Source: Hyphomicrobiales bacterium
GTDB taxonomy: Bacteria; Pseudomonadota; Alphaproteobacteria; Rhizobiales; Rhizobiaceae
Length of the DNA stretch: 64,000 nt
Assembly (NCBI GenBank): GCA_900465665.1
Contig: UBJO01000021.1
Coordinates: 19,342 to 83,341, forward strand
Direction of reading: 5' to 3'
The position numbers were made by a program, and so were the translations under genes. Below are positions 41,794 to 50,288 of the stretch, one piece after another (positions within the stretch are counted from its first letter, which is position 1; the number at the start of each line of letters is the position of its first letter). Under the pieces are notes generated by a model that did no database searches, was not told the origin of the DNA, and saw nothing but the letters and a program-made list of their open reading frames with translations.

Positions 41794-43587
41794 ATGACGG
41801 GCACGGACAATCAGACGGACGAAAACAGGATGACAGGCGCGGAAATCGTTATCCGCGCGCTCAAGGACAATGGTGTCGAACACCTGTTCGGCTATCCCGG
41901 CGGCGCCGTGCTTCCGATCTATGACGAGATATTCCAGCAGGACGACATCAAGCACATCCTCGTTCGCCACGAGCAGGGCGCCGGCCACGCGGCCGAAGGC
42001 TATGCCCGCTCCACCGGCAAGGTCGGCGTCATGCTCGTCACGTCAGGTCCAGGCGCCACCAATGCGGTTACCCCGCTGCAGGACGCGCTGATGGATTCGA
42101 TCCCGCTCGTCTGCCTCTCCGGCCAGGTTCCGACATCGCTGATCGGCTCCGACGCCTTCCAGGAAGCCGACACCGTCGGTATCACGCGCCCCTGCACCAA
42201 GCACAACTGGCTGGTCAAGGACGTCAACGATCTGGCGGCGATCATCCATGAAGCCTTCCGCATCGCGCAGTCGGGCCGTCCGGGTCCGGTTCTGGTCGAT
42301 ATTCCGAAGGACGTTCAGTTCGCCACCGGCACCTACACGCCGCCGGCAGCGCACGAGATCCAGAAGAGCTACCAGCCGAAGGTTCAGGGCGATCTGAACC
42401 AGATCCAGGCTGCGATCGAACTGATGTCGAAGGCGCGTCGTCCGATCATCTATTCCGGCGGCGGCGTCATCAACTCGGGGCCTGAGGCTTCCAAGCTGCT
42501 GCGCGAGCTGGTCGAGCTCACCGATTTCCCGATCACCTCGACGCTGATGGGTCTCGGCGCCTATCCGGCATCCGGTAAGAACTGGCTGAAGATGCTCGGC
42601 ATGCACGGCTCCTACGAGGCGAACATGGCGATGCATGATTGCGACGTCATGGTCTGCATCGGCGCGCGCTTCGACGACCGTATCACCGGCCGCCTCAACG
42701 CGTTTTCGCCGAACTCGAAGAAGATCCACATCGACATCGATCCGTCGTCGATCAACAAGAATGTTCGCGTCGATGTTCCCATCCGGGGCGACGTCGGCAA
42801 TATCCTGGAAGACATGGTTCGCCTGTGGCGCGCCCTGCCGAAGAAGCCGGAGAAGGGCCAGATCGCCGATTGGTGGGCCGATATCACCCGCTGGCGCGCG
42901 CGCAACTCGTTTGCCTACACGCACAGCAACGACGTGATCATGCCGCAATACGCGCTGGAGCGCCTCTATGCGCTGACCAAGGATCGCGACGCCTTCATCA
43001 CGACCGAAGTTGGTCAGCATCAGATGTGGGCGGCTCAGTTCTATGGCTTCGAGAAGCCGAACCGCTGGATGACCTCGGGTGGCCTGGGAACGATGGGCTA
43101 CGGCCTGCCGGCCGCTCTCGGCGTGCAGATCGCGCATCCGGAGAGCCTCGTCATCGACATCGCAGGTGACGCATCGATCCAGATGTGCATCCAGGAGATG
43201 TCGGCGGCGATCCAGTATGAAGCGCCGATCAAGATCTTCATCATGAATAACCAGTACATGGGCATGGTGCGGCAGTGGCAGCAGCTGTTGCACGGCAACC
43301 GCCTGTCGAACTCCTACACCGAGGCGATGCCCGATTTCGTCAAGCTGGCGGAAGCCTATGGCGCCGTCGGCCTGCGTTGCGAAAAGCCCGGCGATCTCGA
43401 CGCGACCATCCAGGAGATGATCGACGTCAAGAAGCCCGTGATCTTCGATTGCCGCGTTGCCAATCTCGCCAACTGCTTCCCGATGATCCCATCGGGCAAG
43501 GCACACAACGAGATGCTTTTGCCGGATGAAGCCACCGACGAGGCCGTCGCCAACGCCATCGACGCCAAGGGGCGTGCGCTCGTTTGA
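41794..43587 (+). CDS. ilvI: Acetolactate synthase, large (catalytic) subunit
   Basis: 597 residues. The thiamine-diphosphate enzyme motifs are present: IVIRALKDNGVEHLFGYPGGAVLPIYD, the catalytic Glu in LVRHEQGAGHAAEGYAR (about 50), and the cofactor motif GDASIQMCIQEMSAAIQYEAPIKIFIMNNQYMGM (about 460-493, split here by description). It condenses pyruvate with pyruvate or 2-ketobutyrate in valine, leucine and isoleucine synthesis. Expression is under the upstream attenuator. The regulatory subunit ilvH follows only after a toxin-antitoxin pair. Confidence 0.95.
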   Translation: MTGTDNQTDENRMTGAEIVIRALKDNGVEHLFGYPGGAVLPIYDEIFQQDDIKHILVRHEQGAGHAAEGYARSTGKVGVMLVTSGPGATNAVTPLQDALMDSIPLVCLSGQVPTSLIGSDAFQEADTVGITRPCTKHNWLVKDVNDLAAIIHEAFRIAQSGRPGPVLVDIPKDVQFATGTYTPPAAHEIQKSYQPKVQGDLNQIQAAIELMSKARRPIIYSGGGVINSGPEASKLLRELVELTDFPITSTLMGLGAYPASGKNWLKMLGMHGSYEANMAMHDCDVMVCIGARFDDRITGRLNAFSPNSKKIHIDIDPSSINKNVRVDVPIRGDVGNILEDMVRLWRALPKKPEKGQIADWWADITRWRARNSFAYTHSNDVIMPQYALERLYALTKDRDAFITTEVGQHQMWAAQFYGFEKPNRWMTSGGLGTMGYGLPAALGVQIAHPESLVIDIAGDASIQMCIQEMSAAIQYEAPIKIFIMNNQYMGMVRQWQQLLHGNRLSNSYTEAMPDFVKLAEAYGAVGLRCEKPGDLDATIQEMIDVKKPVIFDCRVANLANCFPMIPSGKAHNEMLLPDEATDEAVANAIDAKGRALV

Positions 43588-43596
43588 TCAAAACAG

Positions 43597-43624
43597 AGGG
43601 ACGCGGTAGATTGAGCGCGTCCCT
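43597..43624 (+). terminator. Stem-loop between ilvI and the vapBC pair
   Basis: AGGGACGCG pairs with CGCGTCCCT around a 10-nt loop, 10 bp after the ilvI stop, followed by TCCTTGTT. The T-run is weak, so partial read-through into the downstream genes is plausible. Confidence 0.6.
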
Positions 43625-43644
43625 TCCTTGTTGGAGCAGGTGCC

Positions 43645-43935
43645 ATGGCCAGAGTGAGGATTTCGGAGAACGGAAGCGTGCCACTGCCGCAGGCGGTTCG
43701 TGATGCGCATGGCTGGAAGCCGGGCGCCGAGCTCGAGATCGTCGATGGCGGGCGCGGGGTGGTGTTGCAGCCGGTGGAGGCGGAGCAGGAAGTACTTGCC
43801 AAGAAGAAGCTCACGATCGATGAGTTTCTGGCGATGCGGCCAAAATACGAGGGGCCGCCGATCACAGACGAGATGATCGAGCAAGCGGTTCTGGAGGAGG
43901 CCAAGCGGCGCTGGGATGAGAAGAATAGCCGTTGA
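43645..43935 (+). CDS. AbrB/MazE-type antitoxin of a VapBC pair
   Basis: 96 residues. The N-terminus MARVRISENGSVPLPQAVRDAHGWKPGAELEIVDGG is a swapped-hairpin AbrB DNA-binding domain; the C-terminal part (TIDEFLAMRPKYEGPPITDEMIEQAVLEEAKRRW) is the toxin-neutralising region. It overlaps the PIN toxin by 20 bp. It likely represses its own promoter and blocks the toxin. Its position between ilvI and ilvH is unusual. Confidence 0.85.
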   Translation: MARVRISENGSVPLPQAVRDAHGWKPGAELEIVDGGRGVVLQPVEAEQEVLAKKKLTIDEFLAMRPKYEGPPITDEMIEQAVLEEAKRRWDEKNSR

Positions 43936-44317
43936 TACCAACGTCTTCGTGCGTGCACTGGTGAAAGAAGCATCGGAGCACGGCCGCATCGCTGAAGCTT
44001 TGCTGTCATCCGCTACCCTTGTGGTGACGCCGACCGTTTTGCTTGAAGGTGAATGGGTGATGCGCGGGATCATGAAAATCTCGCGTCAGACAATCAATCA
44101 GCTTCTTTCCGCGGCTCTTGAGATCGGAGCGTTTGACTTTGAACAGCACGCATCCGTGGCTGTTGCCGTTCGCGCTCATGCCGCCGGCATGGACTTCGCC
44201 GACGCCCTGCACGTCAGCCTCACCGCTGCCGGCGAGACCTTCCTCACCTTCGACAAAGGTCTCGTCAAGCTTGCCCAAAAACACATGAATTCCGTCAGCG
44301 TTGAGCTGGCGTCCTGA
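43916..44317 (+). CDS. vapC: PIN-domain ribonuclease toxin (VapC family)
   Basis: 133 residues with the PIN acidic set: IAVDTNVFVRALVKE (Asp at 7), VTPTVLLEGEWVMRG (Glu about 44), and MDFADALHVSLT (Asp about 99 and a nearby Asp). Such toxins cut tRNA or rRNA when the antitoxin is lost. The ATG lies inside the antitoxin gene (20-bp overlap), a typical coupled arrangement. ilvH starts 26 bp after the stop. Confidence 0.88.
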   Translation: MRRIAVDTNVFVRALVKEASEHGRIAEALLSSATLVVTPTVLLEGEWVMRGIMKISRQTINQLLSAALEIGAFDFEQHASVAVAVRAHAAGMDFADALHVSLTAAGETFLTFDKGLVKLAQKHMNSVSVELAS

Positions 44318-44343
44318 CATAATCTGAGGAAACGGACCAAGAC

Positions 44344-44916
44344 ATGAACGCACACCTACAGCCGACGGGCTCCGCCTACTTCATTTCGCCGGAAACGGCG
44401 GCGATCGAGAACCACACGCTTTCGGTCCTCGTCGACAACGAGCCGGGCGTTCTTGCCCGGGTCATCGGCCTGTTTTCCGGCCGCGGCTACAACATCGAAA
44501 GCCTGACGGTGTCGGAGACCGAGCACCAGGCGCATCTGTCGCGCATCACCATCGTGACGCGCGGGACGCCGCAGGTGCTGGAGCAGATCAAGGCGCAGCT
44601 CGAGCGTATCATTCCCGTGCATCGCGTTGTCGATCTCACCGTGCGCGCCCGCGAGCTCGGCCAGGAGCGGCCGATCGAGCGCGAAGTGGCGCTGATCAAG
44701 GTTGCCGGCGATGGCGAGACACGCGCCGAGACGCTGCGCCTTGCCGATGCCTTCCATGCCAAGGTCGTCGATGCGACCGTTGAACATTTCATTCTCGAAC
44801 TGACCGGCAAGTCCTCGAAGATTGACCAGTTCGTGGCGATCGTGAAGCCGCTCGGCCTGATTGAGGTCTGCCGCACCGGCATCGCGGCGATGAACCGTGG
44901 TCCGCAGGGCATGTGA
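44344..44916 (+). CDS. ilvH: Acetolactate synthase, small (regulatory) subunit
   Basis: 190 residues: an ACT domain (about 20-95, HTLSVLVDNEPGVLARVIGLFSGRGYNIESLTVS) that binds valine for feedback inhibition, then the C-terminal activating domain (REVALIKVAGDGETRAETL ... VDATVEHFILELTGKSSKIDQF). It activates the IlvI catalytic subunit. ilvI is 756 bp upstream with vapBC between. A strong bidirectional terminator follows. Confidence 0.94.
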   Translation: MNAHLQPTGSAYFISPETAAIENHTLSVLVDNEPGVLARVIGLFSGRGYNIESLTVSETEHQAHLSRITIVTRGTPQVLEQIKAQLERIIPVHRVVDLTVRARELGQERPIEREVALIKVAGDGETRAETLRLADAFHAKVVDATVEHFILELTGKSSKIDQFVAIVKPLGLIEVCRTGIAAMNRGPQGM

Positions 44917-44943
44917 CGCTTCACATCAAGTCCGTTGAAACCG

Positions 44944-44977
44944 AAGCCGCTGGAGGTCAGAGCATCTCCAGCGGCTT
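44944..44977. terminator. Bidirectional terminator overlapping the aldo/keto reductase 3' end
   Basis: AAGCCGCTGGAG pairs perfectly with CTCCAGCGGCTT, loop of 10 nt, followed by TTTTTC. It terminates ilvH on the plus strand. On the minus strand, one arm encodes the last residues (PLEML) and lies across the stop codon of the convergent reductase gene. Confidence 0.9.
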
Positions 44978-45805
44978 TTTTCTTGATGGCGGCGGGAAGG
45001 CGGCGTCGAGGGCGGCTAGGTCCTCGTCGCTGAGGTCGAGCGAGACGGCGTCGCGGTTTTCTGCGACGCGGACTGCATTCGAGGTCTTGGGGATGGCGAT
45101 GACGCCTTCGCGCTCCAGCAGGAAAGCCAGCGCCAGTTGCGCCGGGGTCGCCTGGTTGGCCTTGGCGATGCGGATGATTTCGGGATGGTGGATGATGCGA
45201 CCCTGCTCGATCGGCGAGTAGGCCATGACCGGAATGTTGTGCTCCTGGCACCAGGGCAGGAGATCGAACTCGATGCCGCGCCTTCCGAGATTGTAGAGCA
45301 CCTGGTTGGCGGCGACATTGCTGCCTGCGGGAGCGCTCAGCAGCTCCTCCATGTCGTCGGTATCGAAGTTGGAGACGCCCCATTGGCCGATCTTGCCTTG
45401 AGCCTTCAAGGTCTCGAAAGCCTCGACGGTCTCGGCCAGCGGGTGGTTGCCGCGCCAGTGCAGGAGGTAGAGATCGATACGGTCGGTGCCCATGCGCGAC
45501 AGACTGTTTTCGCAAGCCTCGATCGTGCCCTTGCGGCCGGCATTCCAGGGATAGACCTTGCTGACCAGATAGACCTCGTCGCGACGGCCACGGATCGCTT
45601 CGCCGACAATCTTCTCGGCGCCGCCCTCCGCATACATCTCGGCGGTGTCGATCAGCGTCATGCCGAGGTCGAGGCCGGCGCGCAGGCTCTCGATCTCGCG
45701 CTTGGCCTCGGACGCCTTTTCGCCCATGTTCCAGGTGCCCTGGCCGAGCACCGGCACCTCGGTGTCGTCGCGCATGGTCAGCGTTGGGATCGGATCGTCT
45801 TGCAT
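44957..45805 (-). CDS. Aldo/keto reductase
   Basis: 282 residues with the aldo/keto reductase TIM-barrel motifs: [25 protein letters not shown] (catalytic Asp and Tyr, about 48-72), YLVSKVYPW (catalytic Lys), [15 protein letters not shown] (catalytic His), IGQWGVSNF, and the NADPH-binding [16 protein letters not shown]. It is convergent with ilvH. The substrate is not evident; the closest groupings are general carbonyl reductases. Confidence 0.88.
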   Translation of the reverse strand: MQDDPIPTLTMRDDTEVPVLGQGTWNMGEKASEAKREIESLRAGLDLGMTLIDTAEMYAEGGAEKIVGEAIRGRRDEVYLVSKVYPWNAGRKGTIEACENSLSRMGTDRIDLYLLHWRGNHPLAETVEAFETLKAQGKIGQWGVSNFDTDDMEELLSAPAGSNVAANQVLYNLGRRGIEFDLLPWCQEHNIPVMAYSPIEQGRIIHHPEIIRIAKANQATPAQLALAFLLEREGVIAIPKTSNAVRVAENRDAVSLDLSDEDLAALDAAFPPPSRKKPLEML

Positions 45806-45838
45806 GGTGGGCCTCGTGTTGTCGGTGTCTCCGGCAAG

Positions 45839-45857
45839 TGATATACATTGGATATCA
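45839..45857. promoter_or_regulatory. Putative operator of the MazEF-type pair
   Basis: TGATAT-ACATTGG-ATATCA is a perfect 6-bp dyad ending 10 bp before the antitoxin ATG. AbrB/MazE antitoxins usually bind such dyads over their own promoter. Confidence 0.5.
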
Positions 45858-45867
45858 AGGGCTAGAT

Positions 45868-46140
45868 ATGACCAAGGTAACGATTTCCAAGTGGGGTAAC
45901 AGCATCGCGATCCGCCTGCCCAAGGCGGTGACGGATGAGCTGCACCTGCGCGCCGGCGATATCGTCAACCTCGACGTTCGCGACGGCAAGGCGACGCTGG
46001 AAAAGCCGAAGCAGCAGCTGGCGCCTTCCCTTGCGGAGATCGTTGCCGAGATCCGGCGCCTGGGGCCGGAAAATGAACCGGAGACGGTCGATTGGGGCCG
46101 GGATGTCGGTTCCGAACGTTTCTACGATCATGACGAGTAG
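45868..46140 (+). CDS. mazE: MazE-type antitoxin (AbrB fold)
   Basis: 90 residues starting [37 protein letters not shown], the MazE/SpoVT-AbrB DNA-binding strand pattern. The acidic tail ([25 protein letters not shown]) is typical of the toxin-binding end. It overlaps the toxin gene by 11 bp. It is 62 bp from the divergent aldo/keto reductase start. Confidence 0.88.
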   Translation: MTKVTISKWGNSIAIRLPKAVTDELHLRAGDIVNLDVRDGKATLEKPKQQLAPSLAEIVAEIRRLGPENEPETVDWGRDVGSERFYDHDE

Positions 46141-46492
46141 CCATATCTTGACGGCTGGCGATGTTGTCGTGGTCAATCTGGATCCGATCAGAGGCAGCGA
46201 ACAATCCGGCATCCGGCCGGCGCTCGTCATCTCAAATGTCTTGATGCACGAAGTCTCCAAGCGCATCGTCGTCTGCCCGATCACGAGAAATATGACGCCT
46301 TGGCCGACGAAGATACCGATCCCTGATGGCTTCAAGACGCAAGGCATGGTTCTGGCGGATCAGGTGCGTTCGCTTGACTACGAGGAGCGCGTGCTTCGTC
46401 AGATTGAGACACTGCCTACCGACTTTGTCACACTGGTCAGAAGCTATGTCGGCAGGCTGCTCGACCTCGAAGCGGCCGGTACTTACGGCTGA
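46130..46492 (+). CDS. mazF: MazF-type endoribonuclease toxin
   Basis: 120 residues with the PemK/MazF barrel: AGDVVVVNLDPIRGSEQSGIRPALVISNV (about 8-36), RIVVCPITRN and GMVLADQVRSLDYEERV. MazF toxins cut mRNA at short sequences. The ATG at 46130 lies within the antitoxin gene. This is the second toxin-antitoxin pair within 3 kb, after the VapBC pair at 43.6 kb. Confidence 0.88.
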   Translation: MTSSHILTAGDVVVVNLDPIRGSEQSGIRPALVISNVLMHEVSKRIVVCPITRNMTPWPTKIPIPDGFKTQGMVLADQVRSLDYEERVLRQIETLPTDFVTLVRSYVGRLLDLEAAGTYG

Positions 46493-46531
46493 CAATCCTG
46501 TCACCATGACAATAGGCAGATGGAAACTCCG

Positions 46532-46558
46532 ATTTAGGTCAATTATGCTGACCTAAAT
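46532..46558. promoter_or_regulatory. Perfect operator-like palindrome upstream of the LysE-family gene
   Basis: ATTTAGGTCA-ATTATGC-TGACCTAAAT is a perfect 10-bp dyad with a 7-bp spacer, 45 bp before the LysE-family ATG. The dimension fits a dimeric HTH regulator. No adjacent regulator gene is seen, so the protein that binds is probably encoded elsewhere. Confidence 0.65.
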
Positions 46559-46602
46559 TAACAAGGCTCGTGGCGATGATCGCGGGCCACGGAGGTTGCC
46601 CC

Positions 46603-47196
46603 ATGCCGCTGGATACGTTTCTGGCACTGCTTCTCTTTGCCTTCACCACATCGATCACGCCCGGCCCGAACAACATGATGCTGTTCACCTCGGGCGTGAA
46701 TTTCGGCTTTCGCCGGACGATCCCGCACATGATCGGCATCGGCGCCGGGTTCTTCTCGCTTTTGATCGGCGTGGGGTTCGGGCTTGGCGCGGTGCTGCAT
46801 ACGGTGCCAGCGGTCTATACGGCGTTGAAGTTTGCGGGCGGCGCCTATCTGGTGTGGATCGCCTGGAAGATCGCGACGTCGCGGTCGCTGAGCGAAGGCA
46901 AGGGCGCGGTGAAGCCGATGTCTTTCCTGTCGGCGGCGGCGTTCCAGTGGGTCAATCCGAAGGCCTGGGTCATGGCGGTGACGGCGATGGCGACCTATAC
47001 GATCCAGGATATCTACTTCGTCAGCGTCATGATTGTCGGACTGGCCTTTGCCGCCGTCAACGTGCCGAGCGTGTCCACTTGGGCTGGGTTCGGCTCGGCC
47101 CTGCGCGACTGGCTGTCGGATCCGGTGCGGCTGAAGTGGTTCAACATCACCATGGCTGTGCTTCTGGTGCTCAGCCTGTGGCCGATGCTGAAATAG
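46603..47196 (+). CDS. LysE/RhtB-family amino acid exporter
   Basis: 197 residues, about six hydrophobic segments. The N-terminus LLLFAFTTSITPGPNNMMLFTSGVNFGFRRTIPHMIGI has the PGPN signature of LysE/RhtB exporters, followed by VPAVYTALKFAGGAYLVWIAWK. It probably exports an amino acid or analogue. The start ATG at 46603 follows GGAGG; an upstream in-frame ATG at 46570 is less likely. A palindromic operator precedes it. Confidence 0.88.
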   Translation: MPLDTFLALLLFAFTTSITPGPNNMMLFTSGVNFGFRRTIPHMIGIGAGFFSLLIGVGFGLGAVLHTVPAVYTALKFAGGAYLVWIAWKIATSRSLSEGKGAVKPMSFLSAAAFQWVNPKAWVMAVTAMATYTIQDIYFVSVMIVGLAFAAVNVPSVSTWAGFGSALRDWLSDPVRLKWFNITMAVLLVLSLWPMLK

Positions 47197-47274
47197 GCCG
47201 ATCGCATCGGACGGGGCTTGGCGTCCGCTTCGCCAATGCCTAAGGATATCGGGACACTGGCGGAGGATAGTCTC

Positions 47275-47931
47275 TTGCACGACGACCACGAACACGACGA
47301 CCACCATGATCACGATCATCATCATGATCATCACCACGACAACCATTATTCCGACATGCAGGCTCGCGTGAAGGCGCTGGAGACGGTGCTGACGGAGAAG
47401 GGGCTGATCGATCCGGCGGCGATCGACGTGATCGTCGACACCTATCAGACCAAGGTGGGGCCAAGGAACGGCGCGCGTGTGGTCGCCAAGGCGTGGAGCG
47501 ATCCCGATTTCGCCGACTGGTTGAAGCGCGACGCGACGGCCGCGATCGCCAGCCTCGGCTACACCGGACGCCAGGGCGAGCACATGCGCGCGGTGTTCAA
47601 CACCGAGGAGACGCACAATCTCGTCGTCTGCACGCTGTGCTCCTGCTATCCGTGGTCGGTGCTGGGGCTGCCGCCCACATGGTACAAGGCGCCGGCCTAT
47701 CGTTCGCGGGCGGTGATCGATCCGCGTGGGGTGCTCGGCGAATTCGGCGTGAGCCTGCCCGAAGAGCAGAAGATCCGCGTCTGGGATTCGACGGCGGAGT
47801 TGCGCTATCTCGTTATCCCGCAACGGCCCGAGGGCACTCAAGGCTTTAGCGAGGAGCAGCTTGCCGATCTCGTCAGCCGCGATGCGATGATCGGCGCCGG
47901 TCTTGCCGCAGCACCGGGAGCGGCGGCATGA
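47275..47931 (+). CDS. nthA: Nitrile hydratase, alpha subunit (cobalt type)
   Basis: 218 residues from a TTG at 47275 preceded by GGAGG; ATG 47236 or TTG 47218 would add 13-19 residues without a ribosome site. The N-terminal 25 residues are mostly His and Asp, a possible metal-binding tail. The active-site motif [10 protein letters not shown] has Thr after the first Cys, the signature of cobalt rather than iron enzymes; the last two cysteines are normally oxidised. It hydrates nitriles to amides. nthB overlaps by 4 bp. No amidase gene is in the window. Confidence 0.9.
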   Translation: MHDDHEHDDHHDHDHHHDHHHDNHYSDMQARVKALETVLTEKGLIDPAAIDVIVDTYQTKVGPRNGARVVAKAWSDPDFADWLKRDATAAIASLGYTGRQGEHMRAVFNTEETHNLVVCTLCSCYPWSVLGLPPTWYKAPAYRSRAVIDPRGVLGEFGVSLPEEQKIRVWDSTAELRYLVIPQRPEGTQGFSEEQLADLVSRDAMIGAGLAAAPGAAA

Positions 47932-48587
47932 ACGGGCCGCACGATCTCGGCGGCCAGATGGGCTTTGGCGCCGTCGCGCCGGAGAAGGACGAACCCTATT
48001 TCCACGCGGAGTGGGAGAAGCGGGCGCTTGGGCTGACGCTCTCCTGCGGTGCGTTCGGCGCCTGGAACATCGACGAGAGCCGGCATGCGCGCGAAAGCAT
48101 TCCGCCGGCCAGCTATCTCTCGGCCAGCTATTACGAGATCTGGACGCGGGCGCTGGAGGTGCTGCTCGAGCGGCACGGTTTTACCAGCGCCGAGGAGATC
48201 GAGAGCGGCCACAGACAGTTCGACGGCGCTGCCCCGAAGCGGGTGCTGAAGGCCGATATGGTATCAGGTGTTCTCGCCAGGGGTGGCCCGTGCGATCGGC
48301 CGCTGGATCAGCCGGCGCGGTTTGCTGTCGGCGATCGTGTGAAGACGCGGAATTTCAATCCAACGACGCATACGCGGCTGCCGCGGTATGCGCGCGCCAA
48401 GGTCGGTGTTGTCGAGGCGGTGCAGGGCTCCTTCGTGTTTCCTGACGATAACGCCCATGGCAAGGGCGAGAACCCGCAATGGGTTTACACCGTCGTGTTC
48501 GATGGCGGCGAGATCTGGGGCGAGGGGGCTGATGCGTCGCTGACGGTGTCGATCGATGCCTGGGAGAGCTATCTTGAGCCAGTGTGA
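47928..48587 (+). CDS. nthB: Nitrile hydratase, beta subunit
   Basis: 219 residues beginning [16 protein letters not shown], as in all nitrile hydratase beta chains, with [32 protein letters not shown] and a C-terminal SH3-like barrel ([29 protein letters not shown]). The conserved arginines that hold the oxidised cysteines of the alpha subunit are in these segments. Its ATG overlaps the alpha stop (ATGA), so the subunits are coupled. Confidence 0.92.
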   Translation: MNGPHDLGGQMGFGAVAPEKDEPYFHAEWEKRALGLTLSCGAFGAWNIDESRHARESIPPASYLSASYYEIWTRALEVLLERHGFTSAEEIESGHRQFDGAAPKRVLKADMVSGVLARGGPCDRPLDQPARFAVGDRVKTRNFNPTTHTRLPRYARAKVGVVEAVQGSFVFPDDNAHGKGENPQWVYTVVFDGGEIWGEGADASLTVSIDAWESYLEPV

Positions 48588-48945
48588 CACGCGCTCGCCG
48601 CTTGCCCAGTCGCCACAGCTGCCGCGTTCTCAGGATGGCGAGCCGGTGTTTCCGGAGCCGTGGGCGGCCGAGGCGTTTGCGATGACGGTGCATCTGCATG
48701 AGCGCGGGTTGTTTTTATGGACCGAGTGGGCGGAGGCTTTGTCCGGTGAGCTGCACAAGCCCGGCCGGGCGGAGGATGGAAGCGATTATTTTGACTGCTG
48801 GGTGGCGGCTTTGTCGTCGATCCTCGTCGATCGCGGTGTTGCTGACGCCGAGACGATCATGGGCCTGCAGCAGAGTTGGCAGCGGGCGGCGGAGGCGACG
48901 CCGCATGGGAAGCCTATTGAGCTTGACAATGATCCGCAGCGCTAG
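48574..48945 (+). CDS. Nitrile hydratase accessory (activator) protein
   Basis: 123 residues from a TTG at 48574 (GGGAGAG upstream); an ATG at 48556 is an alternative. EPVFPEPWAAEAFAMTVHLHERGLFLWTEWAEALSGEL and DYFDCWVAALSSILVDRGV match the activator family, which resembles the beta subunit N-terminal half and delivers cobalt to the alpha subunit by subunit exchange. It overlaps nthB by 14 bp and completes an alpha-beta-activator operon. Confidence 0.85.
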   Translation: MSQCDTRSPLAQSPQLPRSQDGEPVFPEPWAAEAFAMTVHLHERGLFLWTEWAEALSGELHKPGRAEDGSDYFDCWVAALSSILVDRGVADAETIMGLQQSWQRAAEATPHGKPIELDNDPQR

Positions 48946-48972
48946 TTCTGCGATCGTCTCCTGGCGGTGACA

Positions 48973-49755
48973 TCACGACGGAAACTGCCGGTAGCATTCC
49001 TCGGCGACCTTCCTCAGTTCCTCGCGTGAAATCTCGCCGGTGACGGCGTAGCCGAGTTCGCCGTCGATCCAGTAGAAGGTCTCGATGTTTTCCGATGAGG
49101 CGAAGCGGAAGCTGGTTGTCTTGTTCGCCGCGTTGCGGCCGACGAGGACGGTGAGGCGTTCGCCGGTCTGGTTTTCGTACATGAACATCGCGCCCGGCTT
49201 GCCGTCGACTGGCAGCAGGCGGCCGCCGACGAGGTGGTAGTTCAGGCTCGTGAGATCGGGGACCTTGAGGTTCGATATAGCCAGTCGCTTGCCGAGCCAG
49301 GTGGCGAGGTGTGCTTCCTCGTTGGCGAACACCTCGACGGGGTGGCGGACTTCGCTGGCGTAGATGAGGAAGGCGTTTTGAGCTTCCCTCGGGAAGGTTT
49401 CCTGGGCTGTCAGCTGCAGTTGGGGGCGTTCGAAGAGAGCGGGGCCGTAGTGGCCGGCAAGCGTGCCGGCGGCGAAGACGGCGAAGGTTGCCGCGACTGC
49501 GGCGAGGCGCTTCGACCAGGGGGAGAGTGCCGGTGGCGTGCCGATCATGTCGGCATCGCCGGGCCCGCTTTTTTCGTAGCCTGAGAACATCGCCTTGATG
49601 CCGGCGTTCTGCGCCTGCCATTCGGCTATTCTTGCGGCATCGTCGGGATTGTCGCGCAGCCAGGCTTCGATGCGTGGGTGGTCGGCGGCCGGCAATACGC
49701 CGTCGGTATAGGCGTGGAGGTCCGCTTCGGTCACGGGTTGGTCGGCGGCGTTCAT
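48973..49755 (-). CDS. Anti-sigma factor (membrane)
   Basis: 260 residues. The cytoplasmic N-terminus VTEADLHAYTDGVLPAADHPRIEAWLRDNPDDAARIAEW resembles zinc-less anti-sigma domains. One membrane helix is at about 82-103 (KRLAAVAATFAVFAAGTLAGHYG). The C-terminal 150 residues are periplasmic and may sense a signal (TFPREAQNAFLIYASEVRHPVEVF). Its ATG overlaps the ECF sigma gene stop by 4 bp, the usual pairing. The signal is unknown. Confidence 0.85.
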   Translation of the reverse strand: MNAADQPVTEADLHAYTDGVLPAADHPRIEAWLRDNPDDAARIAEWQAQNAGIKAMFSGYEKSGPGDADMIGTPPALSPWSKRLAAVAATFAVFAAGTLAGHYGPALFERPQLQLTAQETFPREAQNAFLIYASEVRHPVEVFANEEAHLATWLGKRLAISNLKVPDLTSLNYHLVGGRLLPVDGKPGAMFMYENQTGERLTVLVGRNAANKTTSFRFASSENIETFYWIDGELGYAVTGEISREELRKVAEECYRQFPS

Positions 49756-50267
49756 TTCGGTCTCCGAAGCGTAATGACGTTGTCTGATTTCATGTGTTCG
49801 GCCAGTTGCTGGCGGGCGCGCGACAGGCGCGACATGACGGTGCCCAAGGGTATGTCGAGCATGTCGGCCACTTCCTGGTAGGTGTAGCCTTCGATGACCA
49901 CGAGCATCAGCACGGCGCGATGATCTTCCGACAGGCCGTTCAGCGCGTCTTCCAGGCGGGAGCGCTCGAGCGGATCGGCGGATGTCTCGGGGGCTGCCAC
50001 GTCCATGGCGCCGTCGATATCGACCAAGTTGCCGCGCACGATGGTGCGGCGCTGGTTGCGATAGAGGTTGGTCATGATCGTCAGCACCCAGCCGCGCAGG
50101 TTCAGGCCGCGCCACTGCGCGCGGCGGGCGAGCACCTTCTCGACGCAATCCTGCAGCAGGTCCTCGCCATCGCTGTCGGAGCGCGTCAGGCTGCGGGAAT
50201 AGCGCCTGAGCGACGGGAGGAGGGCCAGGATTTGGCCCTCGAATGTTTCGGGTGCGGGTGGCCTCAT
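49752..50267 (-). CDS. ECF-family RNA polymerase sigma factor
   Basis: 171 residues. Region 2 is at about 15-80 (LPSLRRYSRSLTRSDSDGEDLLQDCVEKVLARRAQWRG) and region 4 at about 105-155 (ALNGLSEDHRAVLMLVVIEGYTYQEVADMLDIPLGTVMSRLSRARQQL). It would direct polymerase to a set of stress promoters. It is held in check by the membrane anti-sigma encoded next, and is preceded on the same strand by a small secreted protein gene. Confidence 0.9.
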   Translation of the reverse strand: MRPPAPETFEGQILALLPSLRRYSRSLTRSDSDGEDLLQDCVEKVLARRAQWRGLNLRGWVLTIMTNLYRNQRRTIVRGNLVDIDGAMDVAAPETSADPLERSRLEDALNGLSEDHRAVLMLVVIEGYTYQEVADMLDIPLGTVMSRLSRARQQLAEHMKSDNVITLRRPK

Positions 50268-50288
50268 GCGGTCAAGCCCGTCCTGTCC

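Noticed and set aside
42043..43506. 487-codon minus-strand open frame
   Set aside because: Antisense to ilvI with shadow composition; ilvI motifs are unambiguous.
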